The translations under genes and the position numbers were made by a program. From NCBI GenBank assembly GCA_937873715.1, contig CALMYJ010000004.1, positions 200,722-264,721 on the forward strand: a stretch of DNA of 64,000 nt, given 5' to 3'. Origin of the DNA: an uncultured Chitinophagaceae bacterium. Its GTDB lineage: Bacteria > Bacteroidota > Bacteroidia > Chitinophagales > Chitinophagaceae. Below the pieces are notes generated by a model. The model was given only the letters and a program-made list of their open reading frames with translations, made no database searches and was not told where the DNA came from. Shown here piece after piece: positions 54,720 through 63,605 of this stretch. Each line of letters begins with the position of its first letter. Positions within the stretch are counted from its first letter, which is position 1.

Positions 54720-55850
54720 TTAGGTTATGTAATTTTTTGCACTGGGCTGGCTGTTTATGATTTGCCTAAGCTGCTTTTCGCAATTTTTCCAGTATTTAAA
54801 AAAAGAGGGATAGTAACCGCTAACGGCTTCAAACAGCCATGTTCGGTTGTGTGCAGTGCCCGTGTAATGCCTGTTTGCAGGATGTTCTTTAAAATGTATT
54901 TTTTGTGCATCAACCTGCAGCGCCAAATCCTCAAATTCACCAACAAACACCTGGATCTTTTTGATGTTTTTCGAAAGGCTCAGTACAAATTCTATTGTAT
55001 TATCACTCACAGGGTATTGTTTAAAAAAGGAAGGCTCCAGCAACAGTATCCTGTTGGCCTCAATATCATTCAGCCAGTTGCAGTCAAGGTTATAAAAATT
55101 ATATACGCAGGTAGGTAAATGCTTATCCAAAATACAGGGTACAGCTTTAGGTAAATTACTGGTTAAAGAAAGGTTTGTTGTAGCTGTTAATATTTCCGGT
55201 ATCGCCATTTTTTGCAAATGCTCATACGAAGTGTCGAGGAAAGTATTGTGCTGGCTGGTATAACAGAATGTATTGATGTTGGCCTGGTTGGCATAATATT
55301 TTTTGCTGCTGAAGCTGCCGGCTACCCATTGCCAGCTTAGTGCATTACTGGCCCAGTCGGCATCCAGTAAATGATAATACAGCCATTGTGCAGGTGCCAG
55401 CCAGTGGCTTCGGGCTATATTGCAGGTGAGGCTTGCCACATACATGCGCAGGTGATTGTGCATATAGCCGGTTGCATATAATGATTTGATAGCATTGTCG
55501 ATGGCACTAATGCCCGTGTTGTGGTTAATAATAGTTGCAGGGATGGAATGAGTTTCAACATTAGCCTGGGGTTGTTTTAAATCCCCGTTAATGTCATTTC
55601 CCTTCGCTATCCATACCTGCTGAAAATATTCCCTCCAGGCCAGTTCCTTTATAAAAGTTTCTATCTCATAAAAGTTGTAGCCTTTAGATAATACAGGCTG
55701 TGCCACCTGCTTAACCGAAATAATACCCCTTGAGATATAAGGTGAAAGCTGGGTTACTGCCCCATCAATATAGTTTCTTGTAGCGCCGTATTTTACAGGG
55801 TTAACTGCTTCAACCAGTTGAAGTATTTTACTGTATTCAGTAGCAAACAT
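54720..55850 (-). CDS. Cryptochrome/photolyase-like FAD-binding protein with reversed domain order
   Basis: 376 residues. The FAD-binding helical domain comes first (about 1-210): SPYISRGIIS, KELAWREYFQ, NHLRMYVAS and DWASNALSWQWVAG, all photolyase landmarks, the last with the flavin-contacting Asn/Trp region. The remaining part (about 230-370) resembles the alpha/beta antenna domain (ILLLEPSFFKQYPVS, KIQVFVGEF, FKEHPANRHYTG), which normally lies at the N-terminus. Could be a light sensor or repair enzyme. Second gene of a leftward operon, one base after the TIGR03643 gene. Confidence 0.85.
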   Translation of the reverse strand: MFATEYSKILQLVEAVNPVKYGATRNYIDGAVTQLSPYISRGIISVKQVAQPVLSKGYNFYEIETFIKELAWREYFQQVWIAKGNDINGDLKQPQANVETHSIPATIINHNTGISAIDNAIKSLYATGYMHNHLRMYVASLTCNIARSHWLAPAQWLYYHLLDADWASNALSWQWVAGSFSSKKYYANQANINTFCYTSQHNTFLDTSYEHLQKMAIPEILTATTNLSLTSNLPKAVPCILDKHLPTCVYNFYNLDCNWLNDIEANRILLLEPSFFKQYPVSDNTIEFVLSLSKNIKKIQVFVGEFEDLALQVDAQKIHFKEHPANRHYTGTAHNRTWLFEAVSGYYPSFFKYWKNCEKQLRQIINSQPSAKNYIT

Positions 55851-55851
55851 T

Positions 55852-56136
55852 TTATCTTTTGGATATTTTATTATGCGTTATGGTTCGCTGCAAAGCGGAT
55901 TTAAACCTGCTGATTTCAGGATTTCTTTTGTGCAGGTGTTTTTTACTTATGCCGGAATGTATACGTTTGCGCCAGCGTTTAAAACTGTTTCTTTTCAATT
56001 CCTTTCTCATCAAAGCAATTACTTCCTGTTCAGTGAGATTAAATTGATAGCGGATGGCCTCAAAAGGAGTTCTGTCTTCCCAGGCCATTTCTATAATTCT
56101 GTCGATGGCTGCAATAGCAGGGTTATTTTTTTCCAA
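55852..56136 (-). CDS. TIGR03643-family (DUF2805) small protein
   Basis: 94 residues from TTG 56136 (no ATG). Segment IIEMAWEDRTPFEAIRYQFN followed by LTEQEVIALMRKEL and RWRKRI is the family pattern, a helix-turn-helix-like core; the C-terminus is basic. Members are usually encoded beside cryptochrome/photolyase genes, as here (one base before the FAD-protein gene). Function not known; possibly a regulator or partner. Confidence 0.88.
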   Translation of the reverse strand: MEKNNPAIAAIDRIIEMAWEDRTPFEAIRYQFNLTEQEVIALMRKELKRNSFKRWRKRIHSGISKKHLHKRNPEISRFKSALQRTITHNKISKR

Positions 56137-56362
56137 TGCTCAGGCGTTTTTTAACTTAAGCATGTATATACAAAAAATGGCTTCAATTGTTTGCTGCATC
56201 AAAATTGAAATAGTGGTATAGATAGCCGGTCAGCGCAAGATTGATTGTGGAAACGGGGCGTTGAGCCGAAATGGAAATAAAGCAGAACAGGACTATTGAT
56301 TCAACTGTAAAGCCATAGTGGAGTAGTTGTTGACACCCTTATAAATAGCTCAACCACCATTT

Positions 56363-57463
56363 TTATTTTATTCTTACTGCTTTGCCTTTTTTTGCAGCTA
56401 ATCTGGCTGCATCAAGTATTTCCACTACAATCATATTATTTTCAAGTGAGGATAGATCGTAAGGCGGTAAAGTAATTTCTTTATTAATTACTGCGGCAAA
56501 AAATGCAAAGGGGTCGTTATAGGGTGATGGGCGTTCTGGTAATTTACTTTTGGTTTCGGTATAACCATCGTAACCCTCAGCAAAGCGTATCCTAAAGTCA
56601 TTTCGGGTATCGGCATAAATAACACCTTTCGTGCCATATACCTCCATGTCTTTTCGGCCAATTGGCCAATTCCAGGATGCCTGTATGGTGGCTTTTGAAT
56701 TTTTATAAGTAAGTATAATGGTTGATTCATCATCCACTTCCGGGTTGTTTTCTTTTTGCAACTGTTGTTTTACGGCTATTACCGATAGGGGCTTCTCTCC
56801 CTTAAGTATCCAGGTGGCGATGTTGGCACCATAGCAACCAAAATCGGTAATGGCCCCGCCTCCATTTTTTACCGGGTCGGTAAGCCATTCTAAAAACTCT
56901 TTGTTCACCCCTATTTTCAAAGGGCCTTTATGTCCGTCTCTAATAACCAGTTGGGTGAGGTTGCCGATACTATCGCTGTTCAATTGTTCAACAGCAGCGT
57001 GTACTGTAGGATACCAGGTTGTTTCATAGTTTGTAAGCAGGTGTATGCCGTATTTTTTTGCCAGGGCCTGCATTTTTTTAGCATGCGTCATATTTACGGC
57101 CAATGGTTTTTCCACCATTACATGAATGCCCAGTGGAGCAAATTTTTCCACTACTTCTAAGTGGTCATAAATGGTACCAAAAGCTGTAACAGCGTCTGGC
57201 TTTACTTTTTGTATCAGTTCATCCATTGAAGCATATACCAAATCCATCGACAGTCCATGCTGTTGTGTGTATCGTTTTGCTAAGTCTGTATTAGTTTCTA
57301 CAATACCCACTATCACTACTTTATCGTCTGCCGGTCTGCCTAAAATCCAGTGCACATGGGTATGCGTTAAGCCAATTACAGCAATCTTTAAAGGGGTATG
57401 TTGTGCCATAGCGGTTGTAATAACAATACAACAACATGCCAGCAAATGTATCAATCGTTTCAT
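56363..57463 (-). CDS. Exported Gfo/Idh/MocA-family oxidoreductase
   Basis: 366 residues. Signal peptide MKRLIHLLACCCIVITTAMA, then the Rossmann fold starting KIAVIGLTHTHVHWILG, EKPLAVNMTHAKKMQ with the family EKP motif, and a C-terminal alpha/beta substrate domain with GGGAITDFGCYGANIATW. The signal peptide implies a periplasmic enzyme, which for an NAD(P)-using fold suggests a tightly bound cofactor as in glucose-fructose oxidoreductase. Likely sugar or inositol derivative substrate. Stands alone. Confidence 0.88.
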   Translation of the reverse strand: MKRLIHLLACCCIVITTAMAQHTPLKIAVIGLTHTHVHWILGRPADDKVVIVGIVETNTDLAKRYTQQHGLSMDLVYASMDELIQKVKPDAVTAFGTIYDHLEVVEKFAPLGIHVMVEKPLAVNMTHAKKMQALAKKYGIHLLTNYETTWYPTVHAAVEQLNSDSIGNLTQLVIRDGHKGPLKIGVNKEFLEWLTDPVKNGGGAITDFGCYGANIATWILKGEKPLSVIAVKQQLQKENNPEVDDESTIILTYKNSKATIQASWNWPIGRKDMEVYGTKGVIYADTRNDFRIRFAEGYDGYTETKSKLPERPSPYNDPFAFFAAVINKEITLPPYDLSSLENNMIVVEILDAARLAAKKGKAVRIK

Positions 57464-57751
57464 GCGTTTATATGGCTAAAAGTATTTAGAAAGGATTAGG
57501 TGCTGCAAGAAAAGTTTGCAGTTAGCCTGTTACAATTTACAGGTATAATCCAATAAGCCTGCTTTTTGAGGGGGATTGTTTTTTGTACAAGCTTCAATAA
57601 AGGCCGATAGTGTTAAAGGTTTTCGGCTTGATGATGGTGGCGCATTTTAAAAAAGTCAGCCCATCCTTTGCACAAATGCCAGATTGAATTACTAATGTTG
57701 AATTTACAACTGTCTGCCCCACTATTGCCAAACCGAAGTTGGTGGCAGGTT

Positions 57752-58492
57752 TTATTTACCGGTTCTAGTATTCAGACTATATTTCTTCGCCTTTTCATAG
57801 TCTTCCAAACATTTGCCAAGTGGATTGCCCTTGTTATGAATGCAATCACAAAATTCTTCGCAAGCCTTTGGATTGCTATTACCAGGACATCCGTTCCAAC
57901 ATTCCGCAGGTTCACTGCCTGGTCGAATGTCATACATTATGTTGTTTAAATATACAACTGTTGCAAGTGTAACTATTACACCACCAAAAAACAGAAATGG
58001 AAATTTGTTGCTTTTGGGCTTTATATCGGTCGAGTTATATTCCACTTCTACACGTCTGAAAGGCAAAATGAATTTAAGTCTGTTATAGTACCAGCATAAT
58101 AAAAATAAATTTGCCAATAGCATAAATGTTGCCATACGAGTGCCTTCAAACCTAACAGCATAGGTCAAGATAAATATATTGAGCATAATAGGGAAGCTAC
58201 AAATAGCCCCTAGTAGTGCAGTTCGTGGAATGAGTAATAGTATGGCAACAAATACTTGTGCTACTCCAATAAATGTATAATAGTAGCCGGTATTGATTAA
58301 GGCGTCAAAGTATTGTCCTAATGGGTGATTGTGAGATAAACCTGCTGCAAAGCGTTCTCCTTTAATTTTTACTGTTCCTGAAATTATCCATGCAACAGCT
58401 AAGGTTAAACGACAAAAAAAGGCAAAATAACCATACCACTTATTTCTTTTAGCTTCATGATAGTATTGTTTAAATTTGTAAAGCCTATTCAT
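57752..58492 (-). CDS. DoxX-like membrane protein with cysteine-rich tail
   Basis: 246 residues. Five hydrophobic helices (about 22-42, 70-90, 95-117, 122-142, 167-190) in a DoxX/MauE-like arrangement, followed by a soluble C-terminal tail with six cysteines (ECWNGCPGN, ACEEFCDC, GKCLEDY), spaced as for disulphides or a metal site. Its start overlaps the end of the preceding gene by four bases, so the two are translationally coupled. AT-richer than the flanking genes. Function unknown, perhaps redox or metal handling. Confidence 0.8.
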   Translation of the reverse strand: MNRLYKFKQYYHEAKRNKWYGYFAFFCRLTLAVAWIISGTVKIKGERFAAGLSHNHPLGQYFDALINTGYYYTFIGVAQVFVAILLLIPRTALLGAICSFPIMLNIFILTYAVRFEGTRMATFMLLANLFLLCWYYNRLKFILPFRRVEVEYNSTDIKPKSNKFPFLFFGGVIVTLATVVYLNNIMYDIRPGSEPAECWNGCPGNSNPKACEEFCDCIHNKGNPLGKCLEDYEKAKKYSLNTRTGK

Positions 58493-59409
58493 TTACTCTG
58501 TCTTTTATTGAGTGTAAAACTAAAATTGTCATTTCCTGTAAATAAGGTTTCATTCTTGTGTAAAAAAAACAAAACATTTCCATCACCTACAAATAATGAA
58601 ATAGATTTACTTGGTTGGTCAGGGTCAAGTTGTAAAACAATAGCTTCCGGATTTGTTGCCGTCCCTTTTAAAATTGTCCAATTGCCAGTAATATCAGTTT
58701 CTCGGCTGTTTGTTCTTTTGAGTGTATAAGTTGTTGGCTGTAAGGTTTTTGGATCTTTCCTTAAAATGAGTTTCCATTTTAGTTTGAAACAGGATTGACT
58801 TACCGTCAAATTATTTTCCTCAGCAAATTCTTGGCAAGGTGTCCGCCCATCATAAATAACCTGTAATGCTGTATCTTTCAATATACTTGCTGAATTTATA
58901 AGTATTGGTAACGGATATTTTTTTTTGTCAGGGGTTTTATTGTTAAGTGAGTAACTCCAACCACCATTACCAATCATTAGTTGTTTTTGTGGTGTTAATA
59001 GGTGAAATACATTTTCATTGAGCTTTATCATTTCGATGTCAGTTTGAAAGCCGTTACTCCTTAGCTTATAAATTTCATTGTTGCTGCTTTTAGAAATATG
59101 GTATTCACCTTGATAAGACCTCCTTTGTCCACCTTCCTTAAAACCTAATGTATTTGGTTGTGATTCGCCGTAAGCTATGTTTAATATAAAGGTGTTTGGG
59201 TTCAGGGTATTAAATGTTAAATCCCATTTAATGAAATCTATTGTTGTCTCTTTTGGAATACTTAACTGTAACTTGATTAAATCATCCCCTGGGGTACAAC
59301 CTACAAGCATGATATTAACATTCGTATCAGATGCACATGAGAAAGAACTATTCAGATCCAGAAGCAAGAACGAAATGAATGTGAATGTAAAAAATTGTAG
59401 TTTTTTCAT
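58489..59409 (-). CDS. Secreted hypothetical protein, possible NlpE-like domain
   Basis: 306 residues. Signal peptide MKKLQFFTFTFISFLLLD, cleavage near SSFS; cysteine at about 25 (FSCAS) could be a lipobox of poor quality. The part TYTLKRTNSRETDITGNWTI followed by a second half with GNWT and VLQLDPD resembles NlpE-type copper-resistance lipoprotein domains in pattern, which I treat as tentative. Middle gene of the 59638-57752 operon. AT-rich codon use. Confidence 0.7.
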   Translation of the reverse strand: MKKLQFFTFTFISFLLLDLNSSFSCASDTNVNIMLVGCTPGDDLIKLQLSIPKETTIDFIKWDLTFNTLNPNTFILNIAYGESQPNTLGFKEGGQRRSYQGEYHISKSSNNEIYKLRSNGFQTDIEMIKLNENVFHLLTPQKQLMIGNGGWSYSLNNKTPDKKKYPLPILINSASILKDTALQVIYDGRTPCQEFAEENNLTVSQSCFKLKWKLILRKDPKTLQPTTYTLKRTNSRETDITGNWTILKGTATNPEAIVLQLDPDQPSKSISLFVGDGNVLFFLHKNETLFTGNDNFSFTLNKRQSK

Positions 59410-59413
59410 TAGT

Positions 59414-59638
59414 TCAGGGTTTTCTTATTAATAATATAGGGTTGAAGTAATGAACCAATAAATAAAAAAAGAGTCCTGATAATAGTAATGTAAAAATCGT
59501 TATTCCTGCAAAATCTTCCTCAGGGCGAAGAAGTAACAGTAGTGCTATTACAACTAAAGCCAAAAGGATACCAAATGCAAACCCAATAATTTTCCCACTT
59601 TTCTTTTTCAAGAGTGACAATAATTTATAGTTTTTCAA
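59414..59638 (-). CDS. Small membrane protein, unknown function
   Basis: 74 residues, starting with TTG 59638 (MKNYKLLSLLKKK), two hydrophobic helices (about 17-36 and 44-63) joined by a short acidic loop. No family recognised. Four bases before the following secreted-protein gene, first of a three-gene operon with it and the DoxX-like protein. The TTG start makes this a less certain gene. Confidence 0.6.
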   Translation of the reverse strand: MKNYKLLSLLKKKSGKIIGFAFGILLALVVIALLLLLRPEEDFAGITIFTLLLSGLFFYLLVHYFNPILLIRKP

Positions 59639-59894
59639 ATGTTTAACGTTCGAAAGATATAAAAAGCACTTTGAAATACAAAGTGAATTTAAGATTTTTT
59701 ATGTACATATTCAACTTGTGGGATTATTAGGTTGCCATATTGTAAAATCAACAAATAAGATGTTACATTTTGTTTGAAGTCTAATGGCAAGAACTGTATT
59801 TGATTTTTTTCTAAAAGGCATGGGTATATAAACTTACCACCAACAGCTATGTTAATGCCAGCCCAATTACATCATTCAAAAAAAGGGTTACAGA

Positions 59895-60617
59895 TTACGC
59901 AGCCGTATCAGTTGAAATAAATTTTACCAGTATCCTTTTGGCAATTGGCAATAGGGTTTCTTCCATCGGAAAGGCAAGGGTGCTTTCCACGGCATACACC
60001 GCAGGGTTGGGCAGGTCTTTTTTACGGCTGATGAGTTCGGCTTTAATGTTTTCGTGTGTGCTGCTGATGCTGCGGTTCCACCGGTCGATATAGCTGGTTT
60101 TCATGCTCCGGTATTTTTCATCATGTTTTTCAAAAATGGATAGGCGGTACTGGAAAACATGGGTGTTTTTTTCATTGCCATTATTCAGGAAAAAATAACC
60201 TTCACTGTTATCCAGCGGCACCAGGCCCACCGGCTGTATATTTATTTTTTCTTCTACAAATTCATATATACCGGTGCCATCGCTGATAGTTTGCTGCATT
60301 TTATTACCTGCATAATGTATTATGTCTTCCAGTTCTTTCATTAGTTCATCATCTTCAATCACCTGTTGGTACAGCAGCGTAAGCCTCTCTAGTTGTATGC
60401 CGGTAAGCCTTTTGGGAAAATTATCCTGCAGCATTTTTTTGTTTTCCCTGAACGATACAATATTGTTGTAATGAAAAATTATATCAGCCAACTCAGGGTA
60501 TAGCTTGTTTTCACTAAAGCCCTTATTAATGTGCTGCAGGTAAGCCAGCAGGGTGTACTTTTTCAGTTCAAAATCAATATAGCCTTCTGCAAACCATGTT
60601 TCAGATAATGTTTTCAT
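59895..60617 (-). CDS. Conserved-looking hypothetical protein
   Basis: 240 residues, soluble, no signal peptide. First half helical (TWFAEGYIDFELKKYTLLAYL, then QLERLTLLYQQVIEDDELMK), second half mixed with a beta strand rich part around EGYFFLNNGNEKNTHVFQYR and the end FPMEETLLPIAKRILVKFIS. I do not recognise it. Alone, divergent from the next lipoprotein gene; the 267-base spacer holds a perfect GGATTTTT/AAAAATCC hairpin near 60686-60705. Confidence 0.78.
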   Translation of the reverse strand: MKTLSETWFAEGYIDFELKKYTLLAYLQHINKGFSENKLYPELADIIFHYNNIVSFRENKKMLQDNFPKRLTGIQLERLTLLYQQVIEDDELMKELEDIIHYAGNKMQQTISDGTGIYEFVEEKINIQPVGLVPLDNSEGYFFLNNGNEKNTHVFQYRLSIFEKHDEKYRSMKTSYIDRWNRSISSTHENIKAELISRKKDLPNPAVYAVESTLAFPMEETLLPIAKRILVKFISTDTAA

Positions 60618-60884
60618 ACGCTTAATGATTTTATAGGTTTACTGAAATTACGAAAAGATGACATTATAAAAACGTTAAGCCGCAGGGATTTTTTTTTAAA
60701 AATCCACAACACCATTTACTGGTTATGCTGCCGAATTTCTTTAATACTATGTGTACTCTCATTTTTTTTATATCTTACCCTTAATGAACTAACCAATTGC
60801 ATAAATTCTGCTAACTCCTCCCTTATAAAGCATCCCGGTTGTCTGTACGCTTTATTGTGTCATTTTTAAAACAACATAAACAAC

Positions 60885-61433
60885 ATGAAACAATTACTGT
60901 TTGTGCTTGTTGCTGCAAGCCTGTTTACAGCCTGCAACAATGCACCAAAAGACGATGCCGCCACCGCAACACCCGATGCCACTACTGCCAAACCCGAGCC
61001 GCCAGCTTTGCCCTTTACACCTTCTTACTCCGCCTCTTTCGAAATGGGCAACCCAGCCTATGCAGCCATGATTGTACAGGGTAGCTGGAAAGATTGGGAA
61101 ACCAACAACCTGGACAATATGAAAAACTGGATTGCAGATACCATTGTGGCTTTTCATTCTGATAATGTAACGGTGCAGGGTGCCGATAGCCTGATTGCCC
61201 GTTGGAAAAGGGGCAGGGCCAATTACACTTCTGTAATAGATACTATACATGCCGTATTGCCGGTATACAGTACCGACCAAAAAGAAAACTGGGTGCTGGT
61301 ATGGGCAAAGGAAGTGAACACCAACAGTAAGGGTATCACCGAAACGGTTGAACTAATGGAAAGCTGGCGTATTAATAAAGATGGAAAGGCAGATATGCTG
61401 CTGCAATACGACAGGCAGGCAAGAAAAAAATAA
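60885..61433 (+). CDS. Lipoprotein with SnoaL/NTF2-like domain
   Basis: 182 residues. Signal peptide with lipobox FTAC (C17) and a Thr/Ala/Pro-rich linker (about 20-48). The rest fits an NTF2/SnoaL-like cone fold: WKDWETNNLDNMKNWIADTI, then DSLIARWKRGRANYTSVIDT and a strand pair ending VELMESWRINKDGKADMLLQ. Such domains bind or sequester small molecules; function unknown. Standing alone; inverted repeat GCGGGG/CCCCGC at 61446-61470 lacks a T run but may end the transcript. Confidence 0.82.
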   Translation: MKQLLFVLVAASLFTACNNAPKDDAATATPDATTAKPEPPALPFTPSYSASFEMGNPAYAAMIVQGSWKDWETNNLDNMKNWIADTIVAFHSDNVTVQGADSLIARWKRGRANYTSVIDTIHAVLPVYSTDQKENWVLVWAKEVNTNSKGITETVELMESWRINKDGKADMLLQYDRQARKK

Positions 61434-61599
61434 GGCTGGCTTCAGGCGGGGATTAAACAATAAGCCCCGCTGCCATGAATATTATTACACTGTCATTTAA
61501 CCGGGGAGTGTTATAAAGAGTCTGTACAACTTTTTGTATGCCCTCAATGGCGGGCCAGTTTTTTTAAGTAGCTTTATTTATTAGATACCCATTACTGTT

Positions 61600-62877
61600 A
61601 TGAAAAAAATATTATTGATTTGTATACTGTTTTGTGTCAGTTTCGCCAATGCTCAAAAAACCTATATCTGGTGTGGTAAATTGATTGATGCGGTGAGCAA
61701 TTCAACACAGGCTGCTAAAACCATCATTGTGGAAGGCAATAAAATTGTAGCGGTAAAAGACGGCTATGCCACACCCGGCAAAGAGGATCAGTTGATTGAC
61801 CTTAAAGCCAAAACCGTTATGCCCGGGCTGATGGATATGCATGTGCATATTGAATCGCAAACCAAGCGCAATGCCCAGGCCGAGAGGCTTACCACCGAGC
61901 CGCAGGATATTGCGTTTAAGTCGGTAAATTTTGCTTACACCACTTTAATGGCCGGCTTTACCACGGTAAGAGATTTGGGTGGCTCTGGCGTAAATATATC
62001 ATTACGCAACGCCATCAATAGCGGTGTAATTACCGGCCCCAGAATTTATACCGCCGGTAAAACGATAGCCACTACGGGCGGCCACGGCGATAATACCAAT
62101 GGCTTAAAAAAGGTGTGGGCAGGCGACCCAGGTCCTGCAGAGGGGGTTGCCAATGGCCCGGATGAATGCCGTAAAGCAGTACGCCAGCGGTATAAAGATG
62201 GTGCCGACTTAATTAAAATAACCGCTACCGGTGGTGTGCTTAGCCAGGCAAAAGATGGTGCAGGGGCACAGTTTACCGAAGAAGAAATAAAAGCCATTGT
62301 AGAAACGGCAAAAGATTATGGCTTTAAAATAGCTGCACATGCCCATGGTGCCGAAGGAATGAAAAGAGCCATACGTGCCGGGGTTACTTCAATTGAGCAT
62401 GGCACTTTTATGGATGATGAAGCTATTGAATTATTTAAAAAGTACGGCACCTGGTACGTACCTACCATCGTAGCAGGAAAAGCCACTGGCGATTCTGCCA
62501 AAATTCCGGGCTACTATTCCGCAATTGTAACGCCCAAGGCTTTGGCAACAGGGCCACATATACAGGCATCTTTTGCAAAAGCCTATAAGGCCGGTGTAAA
62601 AATCGCTTTTGGTACCGATGCCGGTGTGTATGCTCACGGCAAAAACTATCTTGAATTTCAGTATATGACCGAAGCCGGAATGCCCGCTATAGAAACAATT
62701 AAAGCAGCTACAATCAGCGCAGCCATGCTGCTGGGCATGGAGGATATGCTGGGAACTATACAGCCTGGAAAGCTGGCTGATATTATTGCGGTGGATGGCG
62801 ATCCGCTGCAGGATATAACAGTAATGGCTAAAGTATTTTTTGTAATGAAAGACGGCAAAGTGTACAAGAATAATTAA
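61600..62877 (+). CDS. Secreted amidohydrolase (prolidase/imidazolonepropionase-like)
   Basis: 425 residues. Signal peptide MKKILLICILFCVSFANA. Amidohydrolase TIM barrel: MPGLMDMHVHIES (HxH metal pair), DLIKITATGGV (metal-bridging Lys), AAHAHGAEGMKRA, IEHGTFMDDEAI and FGTDAGVYAHGKN (Asp), with a C-terminal strand PGKLADIIAVDGDPLQDI. The full binuclear site is present. Members of this subgroup hydrolyse dipeptides such as Xaa-Pro or Xaa-Arg; substrate here unknown. Periplasmic by the signal peptide. Convergent with an SDR gene 8 bases beyond its stop. Confidence 0.9.
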   Translation: MKKILLICILFCVSFANAQKTYIWCGKLIDAVSNSTQAAKTIIVEGNKIVAVKDGYATPGKEDQLIDLKAKTVMPGLMDMHVHIESQTKRNAQAERLTTEPQDIAFKSVNFAYTTLMAGFTTVRDLGGSGVNISLRNAINSGVITGPRIYTAGKTIATTGGHGDNTNGLKKVWAGDPGPAEGVANGPDECRKAVRQRYKDGADLIKITATGGVLSQAKDGAGAQFTEEEIKAIVETAKDYGFKIAAHAHGAEGMKRAIRAGVTSIEHGTFMDDEAIELFKKYGTWYVPTIVAGKATGDSAKIPGYYSAIVTPKALATGPHIQASFAKAYKAGVKIAFGTDAGVYAHGKNYLEFQYMTEAGMPAIETIKAATISAAMLLGMEDMLGTIQPGKLADIIAVDGDPLQDITVMAKVFFVMKDGKVYKNN

Positions 62878-62885
62878 CAATACAC

Positions 62886-63578
62886 TTAACTGCTGCCATA
62901 TACTTTTATCACCGGCTCTCGGATGATAGAAGCGGCCTGGCTGCAATGAAAAGCAATAACATCGGCAATGGCTTCGGGTAGTACCCATTTACTAAAGTCG
63001 GCATCCGGCATGGCTTTCCTGTTTTGTGGGGTATCAATGGTGGAGGGTACCAGCACACTCGTTACCACATCGGTTCCTTTTGCCTCATGATTCATTAATT
63101 CGGCTAAGCGAAATAATAGGGATTTGCCCAGGCTGTATGCCACCATGCCCTCGCTGTTGGCAGCACTTAAGCCGGGTTTGGAGCCAATAAAAAAAATTCT
63201 TCCGCTTTGTTGTTGCTTCATATGTGCAAATAACGGCTGTGCAATATTATAGGCAGTTTCAAAATTCAGTTTGTATTGTTGCAAAATATCTGCTGCAGTG
63301 GTAGTGGTAATGCTGCCCATGGCAAAGCCGCCTGCAGTTAATACGGCAGCATCCACAGTGCCGTATTTATTTATTATGCTTTCAACAAACTGTTTTGCTT
63401 TTTCCTCCTGTACTAAATCTACCGCAACGGCTTCAAAGCTGGTTGAAGAAAAACCATGCTGCTCCTGTTCTGTGGGCAGTATAGTGCCGATAACGAAATA
63501 TCCTTCGCTGATAAATTTTTTTACTACGGCCTGGCCCAGGTTGCCTGCGGCACCCGTAACGATAGCGGTTTTTGTCAT
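62886..63578 (-). CDS. SDR-family NAD(P)-dependent oxidoreductase
   Basis: 230 residues. Classical short-chain dehydrogenase: TGAAGNLGQAVV at the N-terminus, VLTAGGFAMG (NAG-like), GRIFFIGSKPGLS with the catalytic Ser region, and YSLGKSLLF with Tyr and Lys (YxxxK). Substrate unknown. Twenty-seven bases after the ClC-type channel tail on the same strand, so possibly cotranscribed with it. Confidence 0.92.
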   Translation of the reverse strand: MTKTAIVTGAAGNLGQAVVKKFISEGYFVIGTILPTEQEQHGFSSTSFEAVAVDLVQEEKAKQFVESIINKYGTVDAAVLTAGGFAMGSITTTTAADILQQYKLNFETAYNIAQPLFAHMKQQQSGRIFFIGSKPGLSAANSEGMVAYSLGKSLLFRLAELMNHEAKGTDVVTSVLVPSTIDTPQNRKAMPDADFSKWVLPEAIADVIAFHCSQAASIIREPVIKVYGSS

Positions 63579-63605
63579 AATAGTGGCGTAAATATTTTAC
63601 AGCAA

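Noticed and set aside
57530..57643. 38-codon open minus-strand frame with protein-like text (LSAFIEACTKNN)
   Set aside because: No start codon is available and a frame this long without stops is common by chance. A gene relic is possible but not supported.
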